Below, piece by piece: positions 41,638 to 51,249 of a stretch of DNA of 57,693 bases. The first letter of the stretch is position 1. Each line of letters begins with the position of its first letter. Source of the DNA: Hyphomicrobiales bacterium (GTDB lineage Bacteria; Pseudomonadota; Alphaproteobacteria; Rhizobiales; JAJFHC01); assembly GCA_021775835.1 (NCBI GenBank), contig JAJFHC010000270.1:1-57693 (forward strand). The letters are read 5' to 3'. The position numbers were made by a program, and so were the translations under genes. Under the pieces are notes generated by a model that saw nothing but the letters and a program-made list of their open reading frames with translations, was not told the origin of the DNA and did no database searches.

Positions 41638-42474
41638 CTAACCGCTATCTGGCTCTTGATTGGATGGCTCTGAGTTTTTGATCTGTTGACTCTGAATGCC
41701 GCTCCGCAGGAATGCTGACTGGTCAGCAACGGACTTTGTGAGATCCGACATTTGCTCTCCCTGTCGCTCTGCGGCTCTCTCAAGACGTTCGATCTCCTGT
41801 TCCAATCTGTGAACGTAGGGATGCTGGATAAGTGCTGTGAAGGGAACATCAATCACGGCCGCCTCACTATTCGTCACGGGCGGTGTACTTGACTCATGGC
41901 GATCTTGTGATGTTTCAACGGCGTCATCGTTCGGTGCGCCCGGGCCTGCCTGCGCGGGCTCGATGGTTGCCGTATCCTCCGCCCTAACGGTCTCAATGAA
42001 ATCGAGAACGGACTGTCTGTTGATGAGGTCGATCTTCCTGGCACCAATTTGAAACCGTCGGCTCGTGATGAGCCCTTTGCGACGGTAGCGCCGAATGGTG
42101 CTATCGTCTCTCTGATGACCCAGACTGCGAAACACGAGCACGACTTCTGCAACTGTGATCCATTCCTCAGGATCGGGTGTGCCTGGGCATGCCTGTTCAT
42201 TCGCAGGCACATTTGGCGGCACGCTATCGCGGTCACCTTCGCTGATTTCTGCAGGTGCCTGCGCGCGCGCGTCGGTACGTGCGGGTACCTGCGGGTCCCC
42301 GGCGGCCTTGCTCGCGGGTTCTTCCGCGTCTGAACCTGCATCCGACAGCGAACCCGCTGTTTCATCTGAAACGGGTGGGTCAACATCTGCGGTTGTTTCG
42401 TTTGGCAGGGAAGGACTAGGCAGTGCGAACAACGGTAACGGGTCTTCTTGGTTGGGAAATTCTTGCTGGCTCAT
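41638..42474 (-). CDS. HTH (MerR/excisionase-like) DNA-binding accessory protein
   Basis: A 278-residue protein. The first 100 residues are acidic and low in complexity. The core is a winged-HTH or MerR-like domain: EEWITVAEVVLVFRSLGHQR, DDSTIRRYRRKGLITSRRF, ARKIDLINRQSVLDFI. The C-terminal third is a coiled coil (HRLEQEIERLERAAERQGEQ). This build fits plasmid partition or copy-control accessory proteins. It lies 42 bases upstream of the replication initiator and is transcribed toward it, so they probably form one unit. Confidence 0.6.
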   Translation of the reverse strand: MSQQEFPNQEDPLPLFALPSPSLPNETTADVDPPVSDETAGSLSDAGSDAEEPASKAAGDPQVPARTDARAQAPAEISEGDRDSVPPNVPANEQACPGTPDPEEWITVAEVVLVFRSLGHQRDDSTIRRYRRKGLITSRRFQIGARKIDLINRQSVLDFIETVRAEDTATIEPAQAGPGAPNDDAVETSQDRHESSTPPVTNSEAAVIDVPFTALIQHPYVHRLEQEIERLERAAERQGEQMSDLTKSVADQSAFLRSGIQSQQIKNSEPSNQEPDSG

Positions 42475-42967
42475 GATTGGAATAGTTCAATGATAACAAA
42501 CCAGCAGGGAAGGGGAACCGGCTTATGAACAACCCGTTCGATCAAAGAGGTTCCCGAAGCCCAACGCAGATTGTTGCATCCCGCAAAATTTTTGTTGCAG
42601 TATCATGCGAAATCGGGCGGTGGAAGCCTACCCCTCATTTTCCCAATTTTTCCGCCCGCTACCGCGAAACGAACGCGAAAAACGGCAACAACGAACCCGC
42701 ACAACCGTAGGGCTAGCCGCCCGACTTCGGTGGTTTGATCCTTAGCCAGGACTGTGGGTTTCGCGTTTCTATCGAATGCTCGACCTCAAACCACCGAAGT
42801 CGGGCGGCTTCGCCTCAGCCTGCTCTAACCCAGAACTCTCGCAACGCTCGATTTCTGGAGAGCATGCGCCGACGGTTGTGCGGAACGCCCAATGGCTAAC
42901 GGATCAAACCACCCCGCTTGGCGCCTTTGGCGCTGCGGAACAAAAAATAGCCAGTGATCCGAATGGA
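42475..42967. other. Non-coding region with a 23-bp perfect inverted repeat
   Basis: About 490 bases between the HTH gene and the primase gene, without a convincing gene. Its main feature is the long inverted repeat at 42716-42808, described separately. No other clear signals are seen. Confidence 0.5.
42716..42808. repeat. Perfect 23-bp inverted repeat with 47-base loop
   Basis: The left arm 42716-42738 begins GCCGCCCGACTTCGG and ends GGTTTGA; the right arm 42786-42808 is its exact reverse complement. The loop is 42739-42785. It lies in the intergenic space of a replication module, so a single-strand origin, oriT-like hairpin or plasmid regulatory structure is possible. A transcription terminator is less likely because no T-run follows. 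Confidence 0.85.
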
Positions 42968-44077
42968 TCACTGACCTTTACCCGCCGAAATCGGCTGCCC
43001 GATCAACTCGAGCAAATCGCTCTCGTCGATCGTGTCGGGCTTGACGCCCTCTGGCAACATGAATGAACGAACAAACAACCCGGAACTGGCCAACTGCCAG
43101 GTCAACGTTTCGGTCGCCTCCCAACCGGCCGCATCGCCATCAAGGAGCAGGTTAAGGCGAGGCTGACGAAGCCTTAACATTGCGATCTGCTCCGTGCTCA
43201 AGCTTGTTCCCATCAAGGCGATCACGGGATGGCCTAGTGCATGCAACCGAAACGTCGACCAGAACCCTTCAACAACGGTAACTTCCTCTACATCGCCAAG
43301 GCGATGTAGATTGAAAAGAACCTGGTTTTTGCTGAAATCCTTCGGCAGCTTGTATTTATCCTCGCCCGCGGGCGGATCGTCCTCACCAACCCAACGGCCA
43401 CTGTACGCAACGAGCTCACCGCGATCATTGTGGATTGGAATACAGATCCGTCCAGCCATCATGCCTTTGTCACAAAAACCCAACCCGAAGAGCTCGACAA
43501 GCTCTTCGTCCAACCCACGGTCTACGGAAAGGAAAGGATGCGTCGGATCGAGTTTGAGCTTGAAGCCTAGACGCTTGTTGGGGCCTCTCTTGGGGGAGGG
43601 CACCGGGTCCGCCTCGCGTGGCTTGTTCGCTTTACGCCCACGTGCCTTGTTCCGGCGATTCGCGGGTTTGGGTTTGCGATCGACCGTCTGTCGTGTCCTG
43701 CGACCATTACCCTGGTTGTTCTTTGAGCAACCTTTGGAGCTACGTTCCCTTCGTCGCTCGTTGGCCGGGGCTGGATCAATTCCGCTGATATCAGCAAGCG
43801 TGATTGCAGCCGCTCGCAGGTCATTTGTGTTGTCCGGATCGCCGTCTTCAAGCAAACAGACAAACTCCAGGATATTGCCCTCCTCATTGCAGCCAAAGCA
43901 GTGAAAATGCCCTTCATGAGCATTGACACTACAACTTGGCCGCCTGTCGTCGTGGAAAGGGCAGTGGATCTTGATCTCATCACCGCGTCGCCGGCCACCC
44001 AGGTCATAGTGCGTAAGAACAGCCGATATGTCAGCGTTTTGCTTAACATGATCGAAGTTCACCCATTGTTGAGCCAT
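42968..44077 (-). CDS. CHC2/TOPRIM primase (DnaG-like, plasmid type)
   Basis: A 369-residue protein with a CHC2-type zinc finger (HCPFHDDRRPSCSVNA, then HFHCFGCNEEGNILEF), a basic linker of about 80 residues, and a TOPRIM domain (VTVVEGFWSTFRLHALGH with the Glu, and LLLDGDAAGWEA with the Asp pair). This is the layout of DnaG-type primases but shorter, without the helicase-binding C-terminus. It would make primers for replication of this element. The very basic linker (RRTRQTVDRKPK) is odd. Confidence 0.87.
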   Translation of the reverse strand: MAQQWVNFDHVKQNADISAVLTHYDLGGRRRGDEIKIHCPFHDDRRPSCSVNAHEGHFHCFGCNEEGNILEFVCLLEDGDPDNTNDLRAAAITLADISGIDPAPANERRRERSSKGCSKNNQGNGRRTRQTVDRKPKPANRRNKARGRKANKPREADPVPSPKRGPNKRLGFKLKLDPTHPFLSVDRGLDEELVELFGLGFCDKGMMAGRICIPIHNDRGELVAYSGRWVGEDDPPAGEDKYKLPKDFSKNQVLFNLHRLGDVEEVTVVEGFWSTFRLHALGHPVIALMGTSLSTEQIAMLRLRQPRLNLLLDGDAAGWEATETLTWQLASSGLFVRSFMLPEGVKPDTIDESDLLELIGQPISAGKGQ

Positions 44078-44436
44078 TGCTTTCTCCAGTTGTGTTCAAA
44101 CTGGATGAATATTACCAGAAGACAATAAATCGCGGGACTAGACTAGATTACAGAAGTGTACTATCGCGTATAATAGGAAGCTATACACAGTTCTCCGCTC
44201 TTTTGTGCTGGCTGTGCACGTATGCCGAAGCCAGCTCCCATTCCGCTGCCGTGCCAACTCACACTGTGTTTGGAGGTATGAGGACGGGCCTTTTGGACAA
44301 CTTTGCCCCTGCCTTTACAAGCAACGCCACATGTCCATGTGTGCGTTTCCTGAGCCATTCGCGATCCATCGTAAATCGCAAATCGTAAATCGCGAATCTC
44401 TCGCTTGTCGGACGGTGCGGGGGCTGACTTCGATTT
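44078..44436. promoter_or_regulatory. Divergent intergenic region with short tandem AAATCG repeats
   Basis: The region between the primase and the TraD-like gene has no gene. At 44368-44398 the hexamer AAATCG and close variants (GTAAATCG, CAAATCG, GCGAATC) occur head to tail four times, just upstream of the 44437 start. It looks iteron- or operator-like. Confidence 0.45.
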
Positions 44437-45885
44437 ATGACCACATTAGAGCAGCTCCAACATCAGTCTTTCATTGGCACAGCACCGCGCAATGGTGTTG
44501 ATCGTGCGTTTGGCATTGCTCACAGTGATCGCGCCAGGCACGTTGCCGCCTTCGGACGATCGGGGATGGGGAAGTCTGCTTTTCTCTACAATCAAATTGT
44601 TCAAGAAATTGCCGTTGGGCACGGGGTGGGTGTGATCGACCCGCACGGTGATCTTGCCGAAGCACTTCTTGACGCAATCCCGCCGCAACGTGTGTCCGAC
44701 GTGTTCTACTTTAATGCCGGCGACGAAGAGTACCCAGTATCGTTCAATCCCTTCAGTGGCATTCCCGAGGAACACCACTCAGTCGTTGCCTACGACTTTG
44801 TCTCGATGCTTCGTGGCGTACACGCCGATAGCTGGGGCCCACGGCTCGACTACGTGTTGTCTGCAACCGTCATGGCGCTACTCGAATATCCAGACGACCC
44901 CGGGATCTCCATTCTTGCAATTCCGCGTTTTCTCTCCGATCAGAATTACCGAGCATACGTTCTGAAGTACGTCCGTAACCCGGCCGTCCTTGCATACTGG
45001 CGTGATGAATTTCCAGCCGTTGTCAAAAATCAACGGCTCTTCACTGACACAATTAGTCCGATACAAAACAAGATCGGACCACTCCTGAACCAGTCACTGG
45101 TGCGCAACATTCTGGGTCAACGCGGTCGTGCCTTCACACCGCGCAAGATCATGGACAATCAGAAAATCATGATTGTGAACTTGGCCAAGGGACGCATTGG
45201 AGAGCGCGCCACCGGCATCTTGGGCTCGCTTCTCATCAGCGCCTTCGCGACCGCCGCCCTCTCCCGGGCACAGATGGCCGAAGCCGATCGCACGCCTTTT
45301 ACGTTCTATCTGGACGAGGTTCATTCGTTTGCGACCACCAGCCTTGCAGACACCCTGTCAGAGGCACGCAAATACCGGCTTGCCCTTGTGCTTGCGACAC
45401 AGCACCTCTCCCAGGTGCCTGACACGGTGCGCGATAGCATTCTGGCGAACGTTGGCACCACCCTATCGTTTCGACTTGGACCCGAGGACGCCAAAGTGCT
45501 GGAGGAAGAGTTCCATCCATTTTCGATACACAAATTACTAGCGCTGGATCCATACGAGGTTTACCTCAAGAAAGGTGCCGATGAGCCGTTCAGGGGGACG
45601 ACCTGGCCTGCAGTTGATATGCACTACGGCCGTGCCCAGAGCATCATCAATTTCTCTCGTGAACGGTTCTGCAATCCGCGGGCGGGTGTCGAGCGTCAGA
45701 TTGCCCGATGGTACAAAAATCAGGAAGCCGGTCGAGCGTTCCTCAGTAAACCGGCTCGACCCAGGACGAAACCGATCTCCTCCCGTCGTTATCCCCACAA
45801 TATCTCGCCATCAGCTCAGGCCATGATTGCCAAGCGACAAAAAAAGCTCGCGAATGACCTCAGCGCGCCACGAACGCGGCAGTAG
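44437..45885 (+). CDS. TraD/DUF87-type conjugative-transfer ATPase
   Basis: A 482-residue cytoplasmic P-loop ATPase related to VirD4/TraD coupling proteins and HerA/DUF87 ATPases. Walker A is GRSGMGKSAF (residues 40-49), then VGVIDPHGDLAEALLD, a Walker B region FTFYLDEVHSFATT and a sensor LVLATQHLSQVPDTVRDSIL. It lacks N-terminal membrane segments. A second, membrane-anchored TraD-like ATPase lies at 48993. Together with two replication-relaxation-type proteins, this suggests a DNA-pumping apparatus of a mobile element, but no relaxase is visible. Confidence 0.85.
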   Translation: MTTLEQLQHQSFIGTAPRNGVDRAFGIAHSDRARHVAAFGRSGMGKSAFLYNQIVQEIAVGHGVGVIDPHGDLAEALLDAIPPQRVSDVFYFNAGDEEYPVSFNPFSGIPEEHHSVVAYDFVSMLRGVHADSWGPRLDYVLSATVMALLEYPDDPGISILAIPRFLSDQNYRAYVLKYVRNPAVLAYWRDEFPAVVKNQRLFTDTISPIQNKIGPLLNQSLVRNILGQRGRAFTPRKIMDNQKIMIVNLAKGRIGERATGILGSLLISAFATAALSRAQMAEADRTPFTFYLDEVHSFATTSLADTLSEARKYRLALVLATQHLSQVPDTVRDSILANVGTTLSFRLGPEDAKVLEEEFHPFSIHKLLALDPYEVYLKKGADEPFRGTTWPAVDMHYGRAQSIINFSRERFCNPRAGVERQIARWYKNQEAGRAFLSKPARPRTKPISSRRYPHNISPSAQAMIAKRQKKLANDLSAPRTRQ

Positions 45886-45916
45886 TACACGCGAACTCTG
45901 CGTGATACGTTCAAAC

Positions 45917-46606
45917 TAACACTACAAGAAAGGTTAGCATTTGCGCTGGTATCGGACTGTAAAAAGGATTGGCGGCCGGGAATACATCTACGAGCAGCGT
46001 ACCTACCGCGAAGGTGGGGAAGTGCGCACAGAGAGTAGATATTTGGCACCTGTCGCACCTGTCGATAGGGTCATTGCAGTGACCTCCAACGAACCCATAA
46101 ACACATCGGTTGAAATTGCGATCGTAGACAACACCACGCCGCCTGCAGACGATGCCGAAGAGACGGTGGAAGATGGAATTAACACTACAAAAAAAGAACG
46201 ACCTTCACCACTCAAGATCCGTGCAGATCTTGCCGTTTCCAAAGTTAGTGGCAAGTCCCTTGAGATGGAACACAGACGAATGTGCCGCCACCTCAAACGT
46301 CTCGGACTAGATGGTGACAACACGCCACGGATCCTTGTTGTGCACGGTCGCGAAGCAACATCACGCCGCCGTCTCACAGGTGGATACAAAGTCACCTTGC
46401 CGCGTTCTGGTAAACGCACTGCCTTCAAGCGGGAATACCGCAAGGCACTCGCGGGTGTGTGGTTGGACGAAGTCAGACGCCAGAATCCGGTGATGTATGA
46501 CCGTCTCAAGACTGCCATGCACGACGAGTATCGTGCCACCAAATGGGCGCTCACACGGTATTTTCTGAGCACGAAAACAAAGCGGAAATACGCACTAACA
46601 CTACAA
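45917..46606. repeat. Three copies of the 11-mer TAACACTACAA
   Basis: Exact copies lie at 45917-45927, 46180-46190 and 46596-46606. The second and third are inside the 45941-46975 gene but in different reading frames (read as INTTK and LTLQI), so protein constraint does not explain them. They may be binding sites of a plasmid protein. Confidence 0.5.
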
Positions 46607-46975
46607 ATAATGTGGAGCAATAAGTTGCCGGTATGGTACCGCTCGCAACTGAAACCTGAAGTTTTCGGGCTTACCGATCACGACGCGCATACCAGTTGGC
46701 GAGATGACGCTACAGGACTGATGGTGGAGATTTCGCAACGTGGCATCAAGAGCACGGAAGCCAAGTACAAGGCAGTAGAGCGAAGGGCCTATGTCGCCTG
46801 TAACCGCGAAGGGAAAATGCTACAGGCAATGTGCTGGCGCGACAGCCTTTCGGGACGTAAGCGGGCTCAGCATCGCGCATACAAACGTGCCTTGGCACGG
46901 TTACGAGCCGCTAATGCAGCGCGCAGTAAGTTAGCCATCCTCCGCGGAGTATTTGGTAAAAAGTACAGACGCTAG
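45941..46975 (+). CDS. Basic protein of unknown function in the plasmid-like region
   Basis: A 344-residue basic protein starting with TTG (45941) behind AGAAAGG. It begins YRTVKRIGGREYIYEQRTYR and has an acidic linker (residues about 60-85), then KTAMHDEYRATKWALTRYF and a basic tail (RKRAQHRAYKRALARLRAAN). I do not recognise the family. The start codon was chosen for its RBS; an ATG further in is possible. The 11-base repeat TAACACTACAA occurs upstream and twice inside the gene in different frames. Confidence 0.6.
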   Translation: MRWYRTVKRIGGREYIYEQRTYREGGEVRTESRYLAPVAPVDRVIAVTSNEPINTSVEIAIVDNTTPPADDAEETVEDGINTTKKERPSPLKIRADLAVSKVSGKSLEMEHRRMCRHLKRLGLDGDNTPRILVVHGREATSRRRLTGGYKVTLPRSGKRTAFKREYRKALAGVWLDEVRRQNPVMYDRLKTAMHDEYRATKWALTRYFLSTKTKRKYALTLQIMWSNKLPVWYRSQLKPEVFGLTDHDAHTSWRDDATGLMVEISQRGIKSTEAKYKAVERRAYVACNREGKMLQAMCWRDSLSGRKRAQHRAYKRALARLRAANAARSKLAILRGVFGKKYRR

Positions 46976-47082
46976 TCTAATTATCTGAACAAATTCTTCT
47001 GTGCATTATGTTCACATAACATTTGCGACTCACTCCAAAGTATACCTACTATTTTAACTTCGATATCTGGTGGGGTAATACA

Positions 47083-47394
47083 ATGAACAAAATTCTTGGT
47101 ATTGTAGCAATCGGCATACTGCTTCTTAGCATGGTGATTGCGTATGCCGATCCAATGATCGGACGATACACTATATGGCTCGGTTGTTTTGTTGCTTTCG
47201 TTGCTGCTTTGCGAGGTGGGAAATTGTTTGTCTGGCTTTCGATCGCTCTTTCGGTGATTGCCATTATCACGGTTGAGAACATAGGCGCAGATTTACAGCA
47301 TTCCATTTGGAGATCAGTTTCGATGATAATTACGCTGTTCGCAGTCGTCGTTCCTTGGTGGGGTCTGCGCCAATACCGCGCGTTTAATGGGTAG
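47083..47394 (+). CDS. Small three-helix membrane protein
   Basis: A 103-residue protein with three hydrophobic segments (MNKILGIVAIGILLLSMVIA, WLGCFVAFVAALRGG, MIITLFAVVVPWWGLR). No family is recognised. The ATG at 47083 follows GGTGGGG; an earlier frame start at 47023 gives no signal-like N-terminus. It lies between the orphan basic protein and the replication-relaxation gene, and its role is unknown. Confidence 0.6.
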   Translation: MNKILGIVAIGILLLSMVIAYADPMIGRYTIWLGCFVAFVAALRGGKLFVWLSIALSVIAIITVENIGADLQHSIWRSVSMIITLFAVVVPWWGLRQYRAFNG

Positions 47395-47719
47395 TCTATC
47401 ACTGTATATAGAGGGTCTACCATACAACCCTGTATACATCACATGATCGAACGCTCATTTAGCCACCCAGGCTCCAGAACAAGCCACATACTCGAAACAC
47501 CACGAAGAGTACGGCGGAGCCACTAAGGACAAGCGTTTAGATAACTACAGGCCGATGCCAATACATGCGAAGGCGGATCAATGCGGAACAAGAATATATA
47601 GCACTATAGTGCATATTTTCGCGCTGTCAGAATGCACTTAACACTTTGAGATATTTAGAGAAACCATAAAAAGCGTTAGAGCTTACAAATACGGGTAGAA
47701 AAGCGGGTGTGGGATTGAG
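47395..47719. promoter_or_regulatory. AT-rich upstream region of the replication-relaxation gene
   Basis: No gene. It contains the 12-base perfect palindrome GCACTATAGTGC at 47601-47612 and is AT-rich around 47590-47690, as expected of an operator and promoter for the gene at 47720. Confidence 0.4.
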
Positions 47720-48613
47720 GTGCTCAAAGGACTTTCATATGTCTCCGATAGCATGGCGCGCGGCCTTTTCGCGATCCATACCTATCGCTACCTTTCGGTC
47801 GCACAATTTGCGCGTGCGAGCGGATTGAAAGTGTCTCACGTTCGTGATCAGTTGCGTACATATGAGCGCAAAAACCTGCTGGGTTCGTTCGGCAATAATG
47901 GCCGCGGCAAAGGTGCCGGCAAAACTCTCAAACTCTACTACCTCACCCGATCTGGTTACCGGGCGATGCTTGAAGCGCTCGAGCTCGAGATCGATCAGTT
48001 GGGCGGGTATGTCCCGCTACATCGAAGTACACGCTGGTCTCAAAAGATGCAGCACCGCCTTGCAACCGTTGACATCATGTTGGCAGTTGAAGAAGGCGCA
48101 TTGACCCGCTCCACACTTGAACTGGTCGCGATGTTTTTTGAGTACCGCCGCAAGGATGGGGCGCCTGAAACGTCTGACTATGTGACCCTTCCCAAAACGT
48201 CGGCAAATAGGATCGTTCCAGATGCCGGATTTGTTATCTTAAACACGACAACCGACAAGCGTGGTCTTTTCTTGATTGAGGCCGATATGCGCACCGAGCA
48301 GATCACGCGCATTACTGAACGGACATACAGCCTACGCGACAAGTTTGCTCAGTATGAACGGTATCTCCTGGGTGGCCGATTTGCTGAGACCTACGCTGGC
48401 TTTGGCGAGTTTTCGTTTTTCACAATGCTGTTTGTTACCACGACCCGCACGCGGATCGACAATATCCGGATGAGTGCCAAGTCTACGCGCAGAGAACTTC
48501 ATCCATACATTCGTCTGGCAACGCTCGACGAAGCTTCTGCAGATTTTTTTGGACCCATATGGGTCAGCCGCGATGCCGCCGATGAGACGCCATCGAGCAT
48601 TGTGAGTGCCTAG
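47720..48613 (+). CDS. Replication-relaxation family protein
   Basis: A 297-residue protein of the Replic_Relax type (winged helix plus a nuclease-like or regulatory fold) found next to TraD-like ATPases in plasmids. Motifs: RGLFAIHTYRYLSVAQFARA (HTH), KLYYLTRSGYRAMLEAL, HRLATVDIMLAVEEGAL, and NRIVPDAGFVILNTTTDKRG then FLIEADMRTEQITRIT. It starts at GTG 47720 with GGGATTGAG upstream. It is followed by a 116-residue orphan and the membrane-anchored TraD-like ATPase. A second protein of similar layout lies at 51691. Confidence 0.75.
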   Translation: MLKGLSYVSDSMARGLFAIHTYRYLSVAQFARASGLKVSHVRDQLRTYERKNLLGSFGNNGRGKGAGKTLKLYYLTRSGYRAMLEALELEIDQLGGYVPLHRSTRWSQKMQHRLATVDIMLAVEEGALTRSTLELVAMFFEYRRKDGAPETSDYVTLPKTSANRIVPDAGFVILNTTTDKRGLFLIEADMRTEQITRITERTYSLRDKFAQYERYLLGGRFAETYAGFGEFSFFTMLFVTTTRTRIDNIRMSAKSTRRELHPYIRLATLDEASADFFGPIWVSRDAADETPSSIVSA

Positions 48614-48639
48614 CGAACGCGTCAGGGAAGGGGAGCACA

Positions 48640-48990
48640 ATGAAAGTTGATTTTATACGCCGGGAAGAAACTGAAGGTTTTTTCAGAAAGACGCCTGTTT
48701 TCATTGTGGGCATACGCTTGGACTTTACCGAAGGGGAACAGGAGATTCTAATTCGGCAGGGTTGGGGGGCGTTGGCCTTGATTAGTTTTGGCGACGACGA
48801 AGATGCGGTCGAATTCAGCGTCGCGGACATTTACAGCGTGAGCAGTCAAGAGTTCAAAGCTGGCACCATCAGCGACGCGGATCACATGGAAAGCATCCTT
48901 CGCGAAAACGTTACAAGCCTGGGTACGGCACTTGCCGAGAAGCGGGATAATCCAGACGAGCAGGATCGCATGGACACAATGGAGTTCTAG
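48640..48990 (+). CDS. Conserved-looking small acidic protein
   Basis: A 116-residue acidic protein: TEGFFRKTPVFIVGIRLDFT, ILIRQGWGALALISFGDDED, then a charged C-terminus ending EQDRMDTMEF. No family is recognised. It sits 26 bases after the replication-relaxation gene and 2 bases before the TraD-like ATPase, so it is part of the same operon and may be a partner of one of them. Confidence 0.65.
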   Translation: MKVDFIRREETEGFFRKTPVFIVGIRLDFTEGEQEILIRQGWGALALISFGDDEDAVEFSVADIYSVSSQEFKAGTISDADHMESILRENVTSLGTALAEKRDNPDEQDRMDTMEF

Positions 48991-48992
48991 CT

Positions 48993-51242
48993 ATGTCCGA
49001 CAGTCCCTTTGATGAATGGGTTGGGATGGCACTGGGATTAGTTGTGATCGCGGCGGTCATAGCCGGTGGCATCTATTTTGCGGCCGTGGTGATTGTGGTC
49101 GCCATTCCACTCGCCGTTCTTGTTGGTGTCTGTGTCCTCATTTACATTGGTTGGCAATACTATCAGCGCAGCCACGTGGTGACGATGCGTCGCGAGGAAG
49201 AGGCGACCCGCGCGCTCTATGCAGAAGTACAAGAACTTGAAAAGGCGCTTGTTACCGCCGACGAAGAATTGATCACGCCTGAGAAATTTGGCCGCGCAAT
49301 CATGCCTCATCTCTTCGAGGCACTTGCAGAACACAACGTCACCATTCCTGCTATGTACCACGAGCAGGTGCGCACGATCTGCGAGGAGCTTTTTGCAACT
49401 CTCGATCTTGCTCCGATGCCGGACTTTGAGTTTTCCGAGCTCAGAGACCAGGAGGCGCATATTCAGGCGCGTCAGCAGTTGCGACGTTTGCGTGACGTGT
49501 ACCGTGAGAGTGACGAGGCAATGGGCGGTCTTGTCTGCACCCTCATCGATCGGTTTGGTAATTTCTTCAAAGATCTCCCACGAATCACTTCCGATGTTGG
49601 CTCGTCGCTCAGCGTGATGGTATGTGACGCGCTGCCCGATCCACGCGACCAGGTGCGTGCGTTCCTGATGATTGGTGACCTTGAGGCAAACCGTCACTAC
49701 AAAACGTTCGATAAACTCCGAACCTTCTGCAGGCGTGCTATTGAACGTCAATCAGGGCTTGCCTATGGGAGTGACAACGACGCGAGCAAGTACATAACAC
49801 CAGATGAGGCTGACGGCACACCGCTTGAGATTGCGCAAGGGTATCTGCAGGGTTCTCCGTTCCTTGAGCTCTTTAAAGGCTCGGTGCCGTTTGACCTTCC
49901 TGAAGAGACGCGTTTCGAGCACACGCACATCGTTGCCGGTACCGGCCACGGCAAGACGCAACTCCTTCAACTGTTGATCAAAGAGGATCTTGAAAAAGCC
50001 GTTGAAGACGGCCGCTCCGTCGTCGTGATCGACGGGCAGGGAAGCATGATCGACAACATTTTGCATATGCCACTTTTCGCTCGCGGCGAGCCGCTTGCCG
50101 ATCGCGTTATTTTGGTGGATCCACGAGATATGGCGCACCCCGCATGTCTCAACATGTTCGATATCAACCAGGAGCGCCTAAAGACATTCAGTGCGGCCGA
50201 CCAGGAGACAATTTTCAATGGTACAATTGATATGTACACGTATCTATTTGGCGCCCTCCTGGGTGCTGATTTAACCCAGAAGCAGGATGTAATCTTTCGG
50301 TATCTCGCACGCTTGATGCTTTCGATCCCGAACGCCACCGTACATACGCTGCGCGAAGTGTTGGAAGACGGTGAGCGATTTCTGCCTCAGATGCAGAAAC
50401 TTGAGGGCACCGCGCATACGTTTTTTGAAACCCAGTTTTTCCACAAGGACTTTAAGGAGACAAAGCAGCAAATCTCACGTCGCCTCTGGGGGGTGCTCTC
50501 AAACACGACCCTCGAGCGGATGTTCAACAATGAGCGCAATAAGATCGACATGTTTGATGCGATCAATTCAGGAAAAATCATTCTTATCAACACCGCAAAG
50601 GACGTGCTCAAGACAGACGCCAGTCAGATCCTCGGGCGTTTCTTTATTGCCATGCTCGGTCAAGCCACCATACAGCGCACCGTGATCCTTCCAGAGTCCA
50701 ATCGCGTGCCAACATTTGTCTACGTAGACGAGGCCAGTGAATACATTGATGACCGTATCGAAGAATTGCTCAACCAGGCCCGAAAATACCGTGTAGGGAT
50801 ATTGAGTGCTCACCAACACCTTGACCAACTGACGCCAGAGCAACGCGGCTCGTACAATGCGTCAACCGCAATCAAGTTTGCAGGCGGTGTCAGCGCAAAA
50901 GACGCCCGTTCAATGTCTGCCGAAATGCGCTGCACGCCTGAGATGATTATGAGTGTAGACAAGATCGACAAAGTGGGTACGCAATACGCGTGTTATGTCC
51001 GCAACACCACCAAGCAGGCGCTGACGGTGTGGGTGCCGTTTGGCCAGATGGAGAAACTCGGGCGCATAAGTAGTGCAGATTACGATGCGCTTATAACCGC
51101 TAACCGGGAACGGTACTGCGGGTCGTGGAGCGATGACAGTCCACCGGGACAATCAGCACAGTCCTCGACACTACCTGATGAGCCGCCGCCCGGTCCTGGC
51201 ACACCTGAGGGCTTTGTGCTCGGTGAGCATGAATCCGTGTAG
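48993..51242 (+). CDS. Membrane-anchored TraD/FtsK-type conjugation ATPase
   Basis: A 749-residue protein with two N-terminal transmembrane segments (about residues 12-50), a coiled-coil and helical region, then the ATPase: Walker A AGTGHGKTQLLQLLIKED, SVVVIDGQGSMIDNIL, Walker B TFVYVDEASEYIDDRIEELL and sensor region LSAHQHLDQLTPEQRGSYNA. The build matches VirD4/TraD coupling proteins. No relaxase or VirB genes are in the window, so the machine it serves is unclear. A Pro-rich tail ends the protein. Its stop is followed by a hairpin shared with the convergent gene. Confidence 0.87.
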   Translation: MSDSPFDEWVGMALGLVVIAAVIAGGIYFAAVVIVVAIPLAVLVGVCVLIYIGWQYYQRSHVVTMRREEEATRALYAEVQELEKALVTADEELITPEKFGRAIMPHLFEALAEHNVTIPAMYHEQVRTICEELFATLDLAPMPDFEFSELRDQEAHIQARQQLRRLRDVYRESDEAMGGLVCTLIDRFGNFFKDLPRITSDVGSSLSVMVCDALPDPRDQVRAFLMIGDLEANRHYKTFDKLRTFCRRAIERQSGLAYGSDNDASKYITPDEADGTPLEIAQGYLQGSPFLELFKGSVPFDLPEETRFEHTHIVAGTGHGKTQLLQLLIKEDLEKAVEDGRSVVVIDGQGSMIDNILHMPLFARGEPLADRVILVDPRDMAHPACLNMFDINQERLKTFSAADQETIFNGTIDMYTYLFGALLGADLTQKQDVIFRYLARLMLSIPNATVHTLREVLEDGERFLPQMQKLEGTAHTFFETQFFHKDFKETKQQISRRLWGVLSNTTLERMFNNERNKIDMFDAINSGKIILINTAKDVLKTDASQILGRFFIAMLGQATIQRTVILPESNRVPTFVYVDEASEYIDDRIEELLNQARKYRVGILSAHQHLDQLTPEQRGSYNASTAIKFAGGVSAKDARSMSAEMRCTPEMIMSVDKIDKVGTQYACYVRNTTKQALTVWVPFGQMEKLGRISSADYDALITANRERYCGSWSDDSPPGQSAQSSTLPDEPPPGPGTPEGFVLGEHESV

Positions 51243-51249
51243 TGGTTGA

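Noticed and set aside
43194..43904. Plus-strand frame inside the primase gene
   Set aside because: Antisense to the CHC2/TOPRIM gene; Ser/Arg-rich composition typical of a shadow.
46003..46620. Minus-strand frame inside the 45941 gene
   Set aside because: Antisense overlap; the plus-strand gene fits the direction of the surrounding operon and has an RBS.
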